From: Brevundimonas sp. | GTDB taxonomy: Bacteria > Pseudomonadota > Alphaproteobacteria > Caulobacterales > Caulobacteraceae | Reading direction: 5' to 3' | NCBI GenBank assembly: GCA_027531145.1 | Contig: JAPZRF010000034.1 | Span: forward strand, 1-64,000 | DNA length: 64,000 bases | In this document: positions 28,885-39,931 of the stretch, piece after piece | Position numbering within the stretch: position 1 is the stretch's first letter | Layout of the letters: each line of letters opens with the position of its first letter | Program-made: the position numbers and the translations under genes | The notes under the pieces: model-generated | Databases searched by the model: none | What the model was told of the DNA's origin: nothing | The model's input: only the letters and a program-made list of their open reading frames with translations

Positions 28885-29285
28885 GGCGGCCCCGCCAGGG
28901 TGACCGGAATTCCAAGGTGCGCCAGATGCGCCGAGGCGGCCCGGTCGAACGTGACGAACATGTCCGCGCCCATCGCGATGCCTGACGCTGCGATCACCCC
29001 GTCGGCGAAGTCGCCCCCGGCCTCCAGCAAGCCCAGTCCGGCCGCGACGGCGTCGGTATCGGTCACGACGTTGGCGGCTCCCGTCAACGTGCGGATGGCG
29101 AGGGCGATCTCCCTGTTCGTCGCCCCGAAATAGCTCTTCAGCACCCATGCGGTTTCGCACAGGGCCGGGAGGGTGAGGACGATCGTTTCGGCATCCAGAA
29201 GCCACTGCCGGGCGATCGCGGCCTGGGCGGCGTCATCATTCATGACGGCCCGGACCAGGACATTGGTGTCCGGGGAGATCTTCAA
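28875..29285 (-). CDS. vapC: VapC-type PIN-domain toxin
   Basis: ISPDTNVLVRAVMNDDAAQAAIARQWL, FADGVIAASGIAMGADMFVTFDRAA. Confidence 0.9.
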   Translation of the reverse strand: MKISPDTNVLVRAVMNDDAAQAAIARQWLLDAETIVLTLPALCETAWVLKSYFGATNREIALAIRTLTGAANVVTDTDAVAAGLGLLEAGGDFADGVIAASGIAMGADMFVTFDRAASAHLAHLGIPVTLAGPPQK

Positions 29286-29551
29286 GAGCGTCGGGGCGCC
29301 TTGCCGGCCCAGCCCTCGGAGATCACCTCGTTCATCTCCTCGATGGTGAGAGCCGGCGTGCCGGACTTGACGGCCAGGATGCCGAAGGCGTCGGCGATGC
29401 TGCCGGTCCGCGGTCTGTGAGGCGCCAGCTCAACCCGGCCGTCGGGCCGCAACTGCGCCTCGACCTTGTCGCCCGCCTTGAGGCCGAGGTGCCGGACGAC
29501 CTCCTTGCGAAGGGTCAGCTGGTTCTTGGCGGTGAGGGTCAGGGTGACCAT
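29282..29551 (-). CDS. vapB: AbrB/VapB-type antitoxin
   Basis: MVTLTLTAKNQLTLRKEVVRHLGLKAGDKVEAQLRPDGRVEL; 4-nt overlap with vapC. Confidence 0.88.
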   Translation of the reverse strand: MVTLTLTAKNQLTLRKEVVRHLGLKAGDKVEAQLRPDGRVELAPHRPRTGSIADAFGILAVKSGTPALTIEEMNEVISEGWAGKAPRRS

Positions 29552-29593
29552 GCAAGCCTCCTGACCACAAGGTAAGGCAAAACTGCCTTACCC

Positions 29594-30676
29594 TCAAGCG
29601 AGACAGCCCTCGAAGCCGGCCTTCAGCGCCGTCTCGTCGAGGTCGCGGCCGATGAAGACGGCGCGGCTCCAGCGGCGTTCGTCCGCGCCCCACGGGCGCT
29701 GCAGGTCGCCCTCGAGGATCATGTGCACGGCCTGGAACACCAGCCGGCGGTCCTCGCCGGCGACATCGATGATGCCCTTGGCGCGCAGGATGTCCTGGCC
29801 CTTCGTGGCCAGAAGCTCGTCGATCCAGCGGGTGAACTTCTGGCCATCGAGGGGCCGGTCCAGCGACAGGGCCACGCCGCGGACGTCATCGTTGTGGGCG
29901 TGGCCGCGCGGCCCGTGGGCGTGGTCATGGGCGTGGTCGTGCCCGTGACCGTGGTGGTGGTCATGGTCGTGGTCGTGGCCGCAGTGCTCATCGTGGACGT
30001 GGCCCTCGGCCCCGTGGGGCGGATTGACGAAGTCCGGCCGCACCTCGACGACGCGCTCAAGGTCGAAGGCGCCGATGTCGAGGATCTGGTCCAGCGGCAC
30101 GGCGGCGCGTTCGGTGCGGAGGATGGGGGCGAGCGGGTTGAGGCTGCGCAGGCGCGCCTCGACCGCGTCCAGCTCGGCCGGGGTGGCCAGGTCCGTCTTG
30201 TTCAGCAGGATGCGGTCGGCGAAGGCCACCTGCTCGCGCGCCTCCCTCGAGTCGTCCAGCCGCGCCATGACGTGGCGGGCGTCGACCAGGGCGGTGACGC
30301 TGTCGAGCCGGGTCTTCGCCTTGACGTCCTCGTCGACGAAGAAGGTCTGGGCCACCGGGCCGGGGTCGGCCAGGCCCGTGGTCTCGACGATGATGGCGTC
30401 AAACGCGGGCTTGTCGGGTCGCTGGCGTTTCATCAGGCCCGAGACGACGCGGATCAGATCGCCGCGCACCGTGCAGCAGACGCAGCCGTTGTTCATCTCG
30501 AACACGTCCTCATCGGCGCCGACCACCAGGTCGTTGTCGATGCCGATCTCGCCGAACTCGTTGACGATCACGGCGTAGCGCTTGCCGTGGTCCCCGGTGA
30601 GGATGCGGTTCAGCAGGGTGGTCTTGCCGGCACCGAGGTAGCCGGTCAGCACGGTCACGGGGATCTTGTCGCTCAT
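29594..30676 (-). CDS. COG0523/CobW-family GTP-binding metallochaperone with His-rich loop
   Basis: [33 protein letters not shown] (CxCC), [28 protein letters not shown]. Confidence 0.92.
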   Translation of the reverse strand: MSDKIPVTVLTGYLGAGKTTLLNRILTGDHGKRYAVIVNEFGEIGIDNDLVVGADEDVFEMNNGCVCCTVRGDLIRVVSGLMKRQRPDKPAFDAIIVETTGLADPGPVAQTFFVDEDVKAKTRLDSVTALVDARHVMARLDDSREAREQVAFADRILLNKTDLATPAELDAVEARLRSLNPLAPILRTERAAVPLDQILDIGAFDLERVVEVRPDFVNPPHGAEGHVHDEHCGHDHDHDHHHGHGHDHAHDHAHGPRGHAHNDDVRGVALSLDRPLDGQKFTRWIDELLATKGQDILRAKGIIDVAGEDRRLVFQAVHMILEGDLQRPWGADERRWSRAVFIGRDLDETALKAGFEGCLA

Positions 30677-30722
30677 GTCGCCCATCTAGGGTGGGCGGGC
30701 GACGATCGCCAGCGCCGGGAGA

Positions 30723-30796
30723 GTGAGGCGTGCCAGTGAGCGCAGGGGTGAGCAAGGGTGGGCGATGCTCACCCCTTGCTCACCAGCACATTTCAC
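30723..30796 (-). repeat. ORF-less relative of the 7112-7567 inverted-repeat element
   Basis: Minus strand GTGAAATGTGCTGGTGAGCAAGGGGTGAGCATCGCCCACC...TGCTCACCCCTGCGCTCACTGGCACGCCTCAC matches both ends of the 7112-7567 element; internal 12-bp stem GGTGAGCAAGGG/CCCTTGCTCACC. Confidence 0.65.
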
Positions 30797-30798
30797 AA

Positions 30799-31782
30799 TC
30801 AGCAGCCAGGACAGTCAGGCCCTTCTGTCGTCTCGAGCTGCAGGGTCGCATGGCCGACGCCGAAGTCGCGGACCAGGGCCTGGGCCTCGCGTAGCAGGGT
30901 GTCGGCGTCGGTGCGCTCGTGCACCAGATGCGCGGTCAGTGCGGTGCGGGTGGTCGACAGGGCCCAGACATGCAGGTCGTGCACGCGGCTGACACCCGGC
31001 AGGCTCTCGAGCGCGGCGCGCAGGGCGGACACGTCCACGCCGGCCGGGGCGGTGTCCAGCGCCAGGTCGACCGAGTCGCGCAGCAGCCCCCAGGTGCCGA
31101 GGAAGATCACGGCCACAATCACGAGGCTGGCGATCGGATCGAGCAGGGTCCAGCCGGTAAGCATTACCCCGGCACCGACGATGACCACCCCGATCGACAC
31201 ACCGGCGTCGGCCAGCATGTGCAGATAGGCACCGCGGGCGTTCAGGTCGGTGTGGCGGTCGCGCAGGAACAGCAGGGCCGTACCCAGATTGATGACGAAG
31301 CCGAGTCCGGCCACGGCCATGACGATGCCGGACTTCAACGGGCGCGGATCGGCCAGGCGCTCGATCGCCTCGAAGGCGATGAAGCCGCAGGCGGCCAGCA
31401 GCAGCAAGCCGTTGGCGAGGGCGGCCAGCACTGTCGCTTTGCCGAAGCCGTAGGTGCGCCGGGCGCTCGCGGCGCGTCTGGCCAGCCAGGCTGCTCCGCC
31501 GGCCATGGCCAGCCCCAGCACGTCGGACAGGTTGTGGCCGGCGTCGGCGAGCAGGGCAGCGGAACCGGCGATCAGGCCCGACGCCGCCTCGGCGATGACG
31601 AACACCAGATTGATCGACAGGCCGGCGAGGTAGCGCCAGTCGCCGGTGTCAGCCGGGGCGTGGTGAGGGTGTTGATGGCCGTGTCGATGCCCATGACCGT
31701 GCCCTTCCCCGTGGCCGTGTCCATGCCCATGGTGATGGCCTTGGGCGTGAATGTGTCCGGCGGGCTCGGCGTCGTGGGCCAT
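30799..31782 (-). CDS. Cation diffusion facilitator family transporter with His-rich N-terminus
   Basis: SAALLADAGHNLSDVLGLAMAGGAAWLA, LNARGAYLHMLADAGVSIGVV; N-terminal HHHGHGHGHGEGHGHGH. Confidence 0.92.
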   Translation of the reverse strand: MAHDAEPAGHIHAQGHHHGHGHGHGEGHGHGHRHGHQHPHHAPADTGDWRYLAGLSINLVFVIAEAASGLIAGSAALLADAGHNLSDVLGLAMAGGAAWLARRAASARRTYGFGKATVLAALANGLLLLAACGFIAFEAIERLADPRPLKSGIVMAVAGLGFVINLGTALLFLRDRHTDLNARGAYLHMLADAGVSIGVVIVGAGVMLTGWTLLDPIASLVIVAVIFLGTWGLLRDSVDLALDTAPAGVDVSALRAALESLPGVSRVHDLHVWALSTTRTALTAHLVHERTDADTLLREAQALVRDFGVGHATLQLETTEGPDCPGC

Positions 31783-31792
31783 GTGATCAGCC

Positions 31793-31919
31793 TAGAGCCT
31801 GATCGGTTGAGATGGAATCGCTTTGCGACTCTGTCGATGCCGTGAATCAGACTCTCAGTTTAAGCCGGACCGAAATCCGAGCCGAGTTGGACGGCGTCCA
31901 ACTCAACCGACTCGGGTTA
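31793..31919. repeat. Dispersed intergenic repeat, copy 2
   Basis: TAGAGCCTGATCGGTTGAGATGGAATCGC...CGAGTTGGACGGCGTCCAACTCAACCGACTCGGGTTAA; relative of 14786-14912; contains hairpin GAGTTGGAC-GGC-GTCCAACTC. Confidence 0.7.
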
Positions 31920-32579
31920 ATGGCCGCGCAGGGCGACGAAAAGGGCAAGGCCCAGCAGGGCGAGGCCCAGCAGCACCCGCTCGTAGCGGGCCCAGCGGTC
32001 GAGGCGCAGGGCCTGGGCCCCGGCGCGGGCCAGCAGCACCAGGCCGAGCATGCCGATCACCGTGCCCAGCGCCATGGCCAGGGTCAGGGCGACGATGACG
32101 CCGGCACCCTGGTCTGACGCGGTCAGGTAGAGTGGCAGCAGCACCTCGCCCGGCGAGAGGGCCAGCAAGGCGATGAGGCCAAGGGCGGCGGTTCTGTGGC
32201 CCGGCGCAGCAGGCGGTTCGCCGAGGGCTCCGGCCGCGCCCGCCAGCGCCGGGGCGCGCAGGCTGCGCAGGAGGTAGAACAGGCCGAGCAGGGCGAGGAA
32301 GACGGCGGCGAGGCGCGGCGCGAGGCCTTCGACCCAGGTCTCCAGCGCCAGGCCGGCCCCGACGATCAGCAGGCCGACGAGGGCGGTGGAGATGATATGG
32401 GCCAGGGCAGCGACGGTGGTCACCGCCGTCAGCCGGGTCGTGCGCCAGCCCTGAGCCTGGGCGACGAGCACGAACGGCAGCCAGTGCGTCGGCAGGGCCG
32501 CATGCAGCAGGGCCGTGGCGAAGCCGCCCCCTATGAGGGACAGGGCCAGGGGATCGGTGAGGGCAGGCACCATGACCAC
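31917..32579 (-). CDS. Polytopic membrane protein, possibly a metal permease of NicO/SafE-like type
   Basis: GGGFATALLHAALPTHWLPFVLVAQAQGW and LLALSPGEVLLPLYLTASDQGAGVIVALTLAMALGTVIGML; next to CDF and COG0523 genes. Confidence 0.6.
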   Translation of the reverse strand: MVMVPALTDPLALSLIGGGFATALLHAALPTHWLPFVLVAQAQGWRTTRLTAVTTVAALAHIISTALVGLLIVGAGLALETWVEGLAPRLAAVFLALLGLFYLLRSLRAPALAGAAGALGEPPAAPGHRTAALGLIALLALSPGEVLLPLYLTASDQGAGVIVALTLAMALGTVIGMLGLVLLARAGAQALRLDRWARYERVLLGLALLGLALFVALRGH

Positions 32580-32646
32580 CCCCTACAAAGTTACGGCGTA
32601 ACAATCGAGCCCTGTCGGCCCCTTCCGGCGGCATTCCAGCCGCCCG

Positions 32647-33111
32647 TCAGGCCGCGCGGGCCGCTGCCGCGTCGACCAACAGGGCCAGGATCTCGTCAGC
32701 GGAGCCGGCGGCGCGCAGCTGCTCCCGCCGCTCGGCGCTGCGCAGGAAGCGCGACACGGCGGCAAGGGCGCGCAGATGCTCGGCCCCCTCGCGGGGTGGG
32801 GCGAACAGGCCGAAGATCAGGTCGACCGGTCGCTCGTCGACCGAGGCCCAGGCGATTGGCTGGTCGAGGCGGATGAAAAGGCCGCAGACGCGCTCAAGGC
32901 CCTCGATCCGCGCATGGGCCACGGCGACGCCGCCGCCCAGCCCGGTCGAGCCCAGGGCTTCGCGCTCGAGCAGGGCCTCGACGGTGCGGGACTCCTCGAC
33001 GCCGAATTGCTCCGCCGCCAGGGTGGCGAGGGCGTTCAGGGCCTGACGTTTGGATGACACGCCGGTCCGCAGGACCACGCCGTCCTGGGCCAGCAACTCG
33101 ACAATATCCAT
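32647..33111 (-). CDS. ptsN: PTS IIA-like nitrogen regulatory protein
   Basis: SKRQALNALATLAAEQFGVEESRTVEALLEREALGSTGLGGGVAVAHARIEGL. Confidence 0.92.
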   Translation of the reverse strand: MDIVELLAQDGVVLRTGVSSKRQALNALATLAAEQFGVEESRTVEALLEREALGSTGLGGGVAVAHARIEGLERVCGLFIRLDQPIAWASVDERPVDLIFGLFAPPREGAEHLRALAAVSRFLRSAERREQLRAAGSADEILALLVDAAAARAA

Positions 33112-33194
33112 GACGCTGAGCCTGACTCTTGAGCGGACCCTGAGCGGGGCGGCGTCCCTTTATACGCGCCGCCCCGGTTTGCAAAGGGGGCCCG

Positions 33195-33839
33195 CTAGTG
33201 GCCGGCCCCGTTGGAGGGCCGGGTCCGTTCCGGATCGATCCAGCCGATGTTGCCGTCCGGTCGCCGGTAAACCACCGACAGGCCGCCATGCCCTGCGTTG
33301 CGGAACACCAGCACCGGATAGCCGGTGACGTCGAGCTCAAGCACCGCCTGGCCGACCGTCAAGGTGGTGATGCGCGCCTCGGTTTCGGCGATGACCATGG
33401 CCGCCGGCGGGCCTTCCTCCTCGCCGCCAGCGTCGCCGAAGTGATCATCCTCGACAGAGCCGGGGTCGCGCAGCACCAAGCTGCGGGCGACAGCGCGGGC
33501 GGCGTCCTCCTCCTTCTCCGGGGACAGGCCGCGCGGGCCGGCGTGGTGGTTCTTGAGGCGCCGCTTGTAGCGGCGGACGCGCTTCTCGAGCTTGTCGAGA
33601 CTCTCCGTGAAGGCCCCGTGGGCGTCGCCGCCGAGGCCCGTGGTGTAGAGGGTCTGGCCGGATGCGAGACGCACCCAGCAATCGACCTTGAACATGTGAC
33701 CGTCCTTGGTCACCACGACCTCGGCGTCCTGTCCGCCGCGCTCGAAGAACTTGCCGACTCCTTCGTTGAGTTCCTGGGTGATGCGCGAGCCTAACGCTTC
33801 GCCGACATCTACGTGCTTGCCACTGATCTGGACTTGCAT
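33195..33839 (-). CDS. hpf: Ribosome hibernation promoting factor, long form
   Basis: MQVQISGKHVDVGEALGSRITQELNEGVGKFF...; C-terminal dimerisation domain FRNAGHGGLSVVYRRPDGNIGWIDP. Confidence 0.93.
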   Translation of the reverse strand: MQVQISGKHVDVGEALGSRITQELNEGVGKFFERGGQDAEVVVTKDGHMFKVDCWVRLASGQTLYTTGLGGDAHGAFTESLDKLEKRVRRYKRRLKNHHAGPRGLSPEKEEDAARAVARSLVLRDPGSVEDDHFGDAGGEEEGPPAAMVIAETEARITTLTVGQAVLELDVTGYPVLVFRNAGHGGLSVVYRRPDGNIGWIDPERTRPSNGAGH

Positions 33840-34066
33840 GGGGATAGAACGCGACCGCCAGGCCCCGGTGTCAAGCCGATCACCGATTTGTGCGCGGACG
33901 GTGACAGAGGGCCTGTTCCGGAACGGGACAGACACCGCTTTTCCTCGCCATTTCCTGCACGAAACCCTATATCCGGAAGCTTCGCGACGGTCGGGATTCG
34001 CAGGGCTTCGGCCCTCCGCCGGCTGCGCTCGTCCGCCCGCCCGGGCCTGATCGAAATACGACCTGA

Positions 34067-36514
<2,448 letters not shown>

Positions 36515-36558
36515 GGGATGCGCCGGCGGCGCGGGGGGTAGGGGCCCAACCCGCCGTC

Positions 36559-36720
36559 CTCCCTCCCTTCCCCCTCGAGGGGGGAAGGGTCGGGGATGGG
36601 GGTGGGGGCGCGGCGTCTGGTGGAGAGACCGCTGGAGGCGGTCCCGCCTCATGCGCCTGCCGGAAAGCGCGTGAGTCCACCCCCACCCAAACCCTCCCCC
36701 CTCGAGGGGGAGGGCTTCTG
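36559..36720. repeat. Two-arm palindromic (BIME-like) repeat
   Basis: CCCTTCCCCCTCGAGGGGGGAAGGGTCGGGGATGGGGGTGGGGGCGCG ... CCACCCCCACCCAAACCCTCCCCCCTCGAGGGGGAGGG. Confidence 0.8.
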
Positions 36721-36767
36721 TCGCTCAACCGGGGCTACGCCCCATGGCATGGGGGAGGAGCGCCCTT

Positions 36768-38402
36768 TCAGCTGCCGCCCGTGCCCGGTTCGCGCGGAAC
36801 GGGGCGGAACTCGCGGACGAAGCGCTCGAGCAGGCGCACGCCGAAGCCCGCCGACCCGCCCGGGCGGGTCGCGTCGCCGCTGACATTGTCGACCCCGGCG
36901 ATGTCGAGGTGGGCCCAGGGCGTCTGTGGCCGCACGAAGAATCCGAGGAAGTGGGCCCCGGTGCCGGCCCCGGCCCCGCCGTCGCCGGTGTTCTTGATGT
37001 CGGCGATCGGCGAGGAGGTGTCGCGGGCGTAGGTCGGGTGCAGCGGCAGGCGCCACAGGTGCTCGCCTGTGGCCCGGCCGGCGGCGTCCAGCTGGTCGGC
37101 CAGGGCGTCGTGGCGGCTGAACAGGCCGGCGTAGTCATCGCCCAGCGCCGTGCCCACGGCCCCGGTCAGGGTGGCGACATCGACGATCGCCGCCGGGTTC
37201 ATCGTGGCGTCGGCCCAGGACATGGCGTCGGCCAGCACCAGCCGGCCCTCGGCGTCGGTGGAGATGATCTCGATGGTGCGGCCGTTGTAGGCGGTCAGCA
37301 CATCGGCCGGGCGGATGGCGCGGCCGTCGGGCATGTTCTCGGCCAGGGCGGCGATGGCCACCACATCCACCGGGGCCCCCGCGCGGGCCAGGGCCAGCAC
37401 GGCCCCGACCACCGATGCGGCACCGGACATGTCCATCTTCATCGCCCCCATGCCGGCGGACGGCTTGATAGAGATGCCGCCGCTGTCGAAGGTGATGCCC
37501 TTGCCGGCCAGCACGACCGGGCCGTCGCCGCCGGCGCCCGGACCGCGGTAGCGCACCGCCAGCATGCGGGGCGGACGCTCCGAGCCGCGGCCGACGCCGA
37601 GGATGGCGCCCATGCCCAGCCGCTCCATGTCGCGCTCGTCCAGCACGGTGATCTCGATCCCGCGAAGGCCCTCGAAGGCCGCCTCGGTGCGCTCCACGAA
37701 GGTCTCGGGATAGAGGATGTTGGCCGGCTCGTTCGACAGGTCGCGCGCGAAGTGCATGGCCGCGACCAGGGCCTCGCCGCGACGCCAGGCGGCGGCGGCC
37801 CCGGCGGCGTCGCCGGTGACCACGGTCAGGGGCGTCGCCGGCGCCGGGGCGCGGGTGGTGTTGTGCAGGTCGGGACGATAGGCGGCGATGCCGAAGCCGG
37901 TCGCCAGCTCGGCGGTGAGCGCCGCGTCGAGCCCCTGCGCCGCCAGGGTCACGGCCCCGGCCTCGCCGGCCAGGGCGCGCCCGGCCACGGCCCCGGCGGT
38001 GTAGGCGTCCAGCGCGCCCGAGCCCAGGCCGATCACCTGCAGCCGCTCGACGCTCTCCAGCCCGCGCACGGTCAGGGTGTCGCGCGCGCCATAGCCGAAG
38101 GCCGCCTGGGTCAGGGCCCGGGCCACGATGGCGCGGTCGGCGGCGCTGAGGCTGGCACCGCGCGTCTCCAGGTCCGCGGCCGAGGCCAGCGGCAGCACCA
38201 GGGTCCCGCCCGCCGGGGCCTCGGCGACGAAGCTCACCGCCCGCACCGTCGAGGCCGGGGCCATGGCCGTCAGGCCGGCGTTGCCGGGGTCGCGGCCACC
38301 CAGGTTGTTTGCAGAAGACTGGGCAAGAGCGGGAGAGGCGGCGCAGGCGAGGGCGAGCGCGAGCGGGGCGGCGGCGAGCGCCAGGCGGCGGGCGGGCGTC
38401 AT
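36768..38402 (-). CDS. M17 leucyl aminopeptidase family protein with N-terminal signal peptide
   Basis: VVLAGKGITFDSGGISIKPSAGMGAMKMDMSGAA, STDAEGRLVLADAMSWA; N-term MTPARRLALAAAPLALALACAASPALAQ. Confidence 0.93.
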   Translation of the reverse strand: MTPARRLALAAAPLALALACAASPALAQSSANNLGGRDPGNAGLTAMAPASTVRAVSFVAEAPAGGTLVLPLASAADLETRGASLSAADRAIVARALTQAAFGYGARDTLTVRGLESVERLQVIGLGSGALDAYTAGAVAGRALAGEAGAVTLAAQGLDAALTAELATGFGIAAYRPDLHNTTRAPAPATPLTVVTGDAAGAAAAWRRGEALVAAMHFARDLSNEPANILYPETFVERTEAAFEGLRGIEITVLDERDMERLGMGAILGVGRGSERPPRMLAVRYRGPGAGGDGPVVLAGKGITFDSGGISIKPSAGMGAMKMDMSGAASVVGAVLALARAGAPVDVVAIAALAENMPDGRAIRPADVLTAYNGRTIEIISTDAEGRLVLADAMSWADATMNPAAIVDVATLTGAVGTALGDDYAGLFSRHDALADQLDAAGRATGEHLWRLPLHPTYARDTSSPIADIKNTGDGGAGAGTGAHFLGFFVRPQTPWAHLDIAGVDNVSGDATRPGGSAGFGVRLLERFVREFRPVPREPGTGGS

Positions 38403-38503
38403 GCGGAACCTCGAATTGTTATGATGTCACAGTTCTTAGCCGGGCCGGCGGGCCGGCGGCAAAGGGGGTGCGACATTTCGTGCGGGGGGCGTCGAGCGAT
38501 CGA

Positions 38504-39004
38504 TCAAGGGATCACAACGGGCACAGCGAGGTCACGGCGGGCACAGCGGGACCTCTGCGCCGGCGCGCCGAAAGCCCTCCCCCTCGATGGGGGAGGGTTT
38601 GGGTGGGGGTGGGGGCGCGACACGGACAGGCAGGGCGATGGAGGCGCGCCCGCCCCTGGCGCCACATCTTCCAACGACCGTGTTCCCACCCCCAACCCCC
38701 CCCCCAACCCCCACCACGGGGGACGGCGCGGCCGTGGGGGCCCCGCGCCCCCGGTGAAACCCATAGCCACCGGGGCCGGGGACCACCAAGCCACCCCCCC
38801 CCCCCCCGCCCCCCCCCACCGGGGGGGGGGGGGGGGGGGGGGGGCGGCCCGGGGGCGCGCCCCGGACAGGCCGGGCGAGGGAGGCGCGCCCGCCCCGGGC
38901 GCCACATCTTCCAACGACCGTGTTCCCACCCCCATCCCCGACCCTTCCCCATCGAGGGGGAAGGGAGAGGCGTTGGCGCCTCTGCGCCCGTTGTGGTCCC
39001 TTGA
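38504..39004. repeat. Composite palindromic repeat bounded by inverted repeats, containing a corrupted 240-bp duplication
   Basis: TCAAGGGATCACAACGGGCACAG (38504-38526) inverted as CTGCGCCCGTTGTGGTCCCTTGA (38982-39004); 38611-38695 recurs at +240 nt; G24 homopolymer at 38821-38844. Confidence 0.7.
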
Positions 39005-39053
39005 CCCTGCGGGACGGGTACAGTCCAGTCTCCAGCCGCCCCCGGAGCCCCCC

Positions 39054-39728
39054 ATGACCGACGCCCCTCGCCCCCTGAGCATCGACTTCGTCTCGGACGT
39101 GGTCTGTCCCTGGTGCGTGGTGGGGCTGGGCGGGCTGGAAGCGGCGCTGGCGACGCTGCAGGCCGGGGGGATCACGGCCGAGGTGACCTTCCGCCCGTTC
39201 GAGCTGAACCCCGGCATGGCCCCGGAAGGCGAGACCATCGGCGCGCATATCGCCCGCAAGTATGGCTCCACGCCGGAGCAGTCGGCGGCCAACCGGGCCA
39301 TGATCACCGAACGGGCGGCCGAGGCCTGGCCCGGCTTCGAGATGCGGATGGGGCCGGACAGCCGCATCTGGAACACCTTCGACGCCCACCGCCTGCTGCA
39401 CTGGGCGCTGGAGACCGCCGGGCGGGACGGGCAGCGGGCGCTCAAGGAGGCGCTGTTCCGCACCCACTTCACCGACAACCGCGCGCTGGCGGCGGCGGAG
39501 GTGCTGGCCGACGCGGCCGCGGCCGCCGGGCTGGACCGGGCCGGGGCCCTGGCCGTGCTGGCCGACGGCCGCTACGCCGCGGAGGTGCGGGCGGAGGAAC
39601 AGCTGTGGCGCGCCCGGGGGATCAACGCGGTCCCGGCGGTGGTGGTGGAGGGCAAATACCTGATCACCGGCGGCCAGCCGGCGGCGGTGTTCGCGCAGGC
39701 GCTGCGGAAGGTGGCGGGGGAGGGGTAG
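39054..39728 (+). CDS. DsbA-family (FrnE-like) oxidoreductase
   Basis: IDFVSDVVCPWCVVGLGGLEAAL CPWC motif; FELNPGMAPEGE; GVNAVPAVV-like GINAVPAVVVEGKYLITGGQP. Confidence 0.93.
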   Translation: MTDAPRPLSIDFVSDVVCPWCVVGLGGLEAALATLQAGGITAEVTFRPFELNPGMAPEGETIGAHIARKYGSTPEQSAANRAMITERAAEAWPGFEMRMGPDSRIWNTFDAHRLLHWALETAGRDGQRALKEALFRTHFTDNRALAAAEVLADAAAAAGLDRAGALAVLADGRYAAEVRAEEQLWRARGINAVPAVVVEGKYLITGGQPAAVFAQALRKVAGEG

Positions 39729-39931
39729 GGGGTAGGCGGTAGGGCGTCTTCCTTCTCCCCTTGTGGGTGGAGGAGGATCGCATGCGATCCGACGACGGGT
39801 GTCATGCGGAGCATGACGGATGAGGGGGGCCAGCGCCGACGCCGGGCGGCTGTCCTTGCCGTCGACGGTTCATCACAGAGGGCACGGAGACAGACACAGA
39901 GGACCCAGAGGCGTCCCGCCCCGGCACCGCT

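Noticed and set aside
29900-30000. Tandem ggtcatggtcgtgg-type repeats resembling a repeat array
   Set aside because: Codon-level low complexity encoding the His/Asp-rich loop of the COG0523 GTPase, not a CRISPR or intergenic array.
31660-31745. Second short tandem-like tract (catgaccgtgcccttccccgtggccgtgtccatgcccatgg)
   Set aside because: Encodes the His/Gly-rich N-terminus of the CDF transporter.
36744-39728. 994-aa plus-strand ORF across the M17 gene and repeats
   Set aside because: Only the C-terminal part from 39054 is a real gene (DsbA family); the rest is antisense to the aminopeptidase and runs through repeats.
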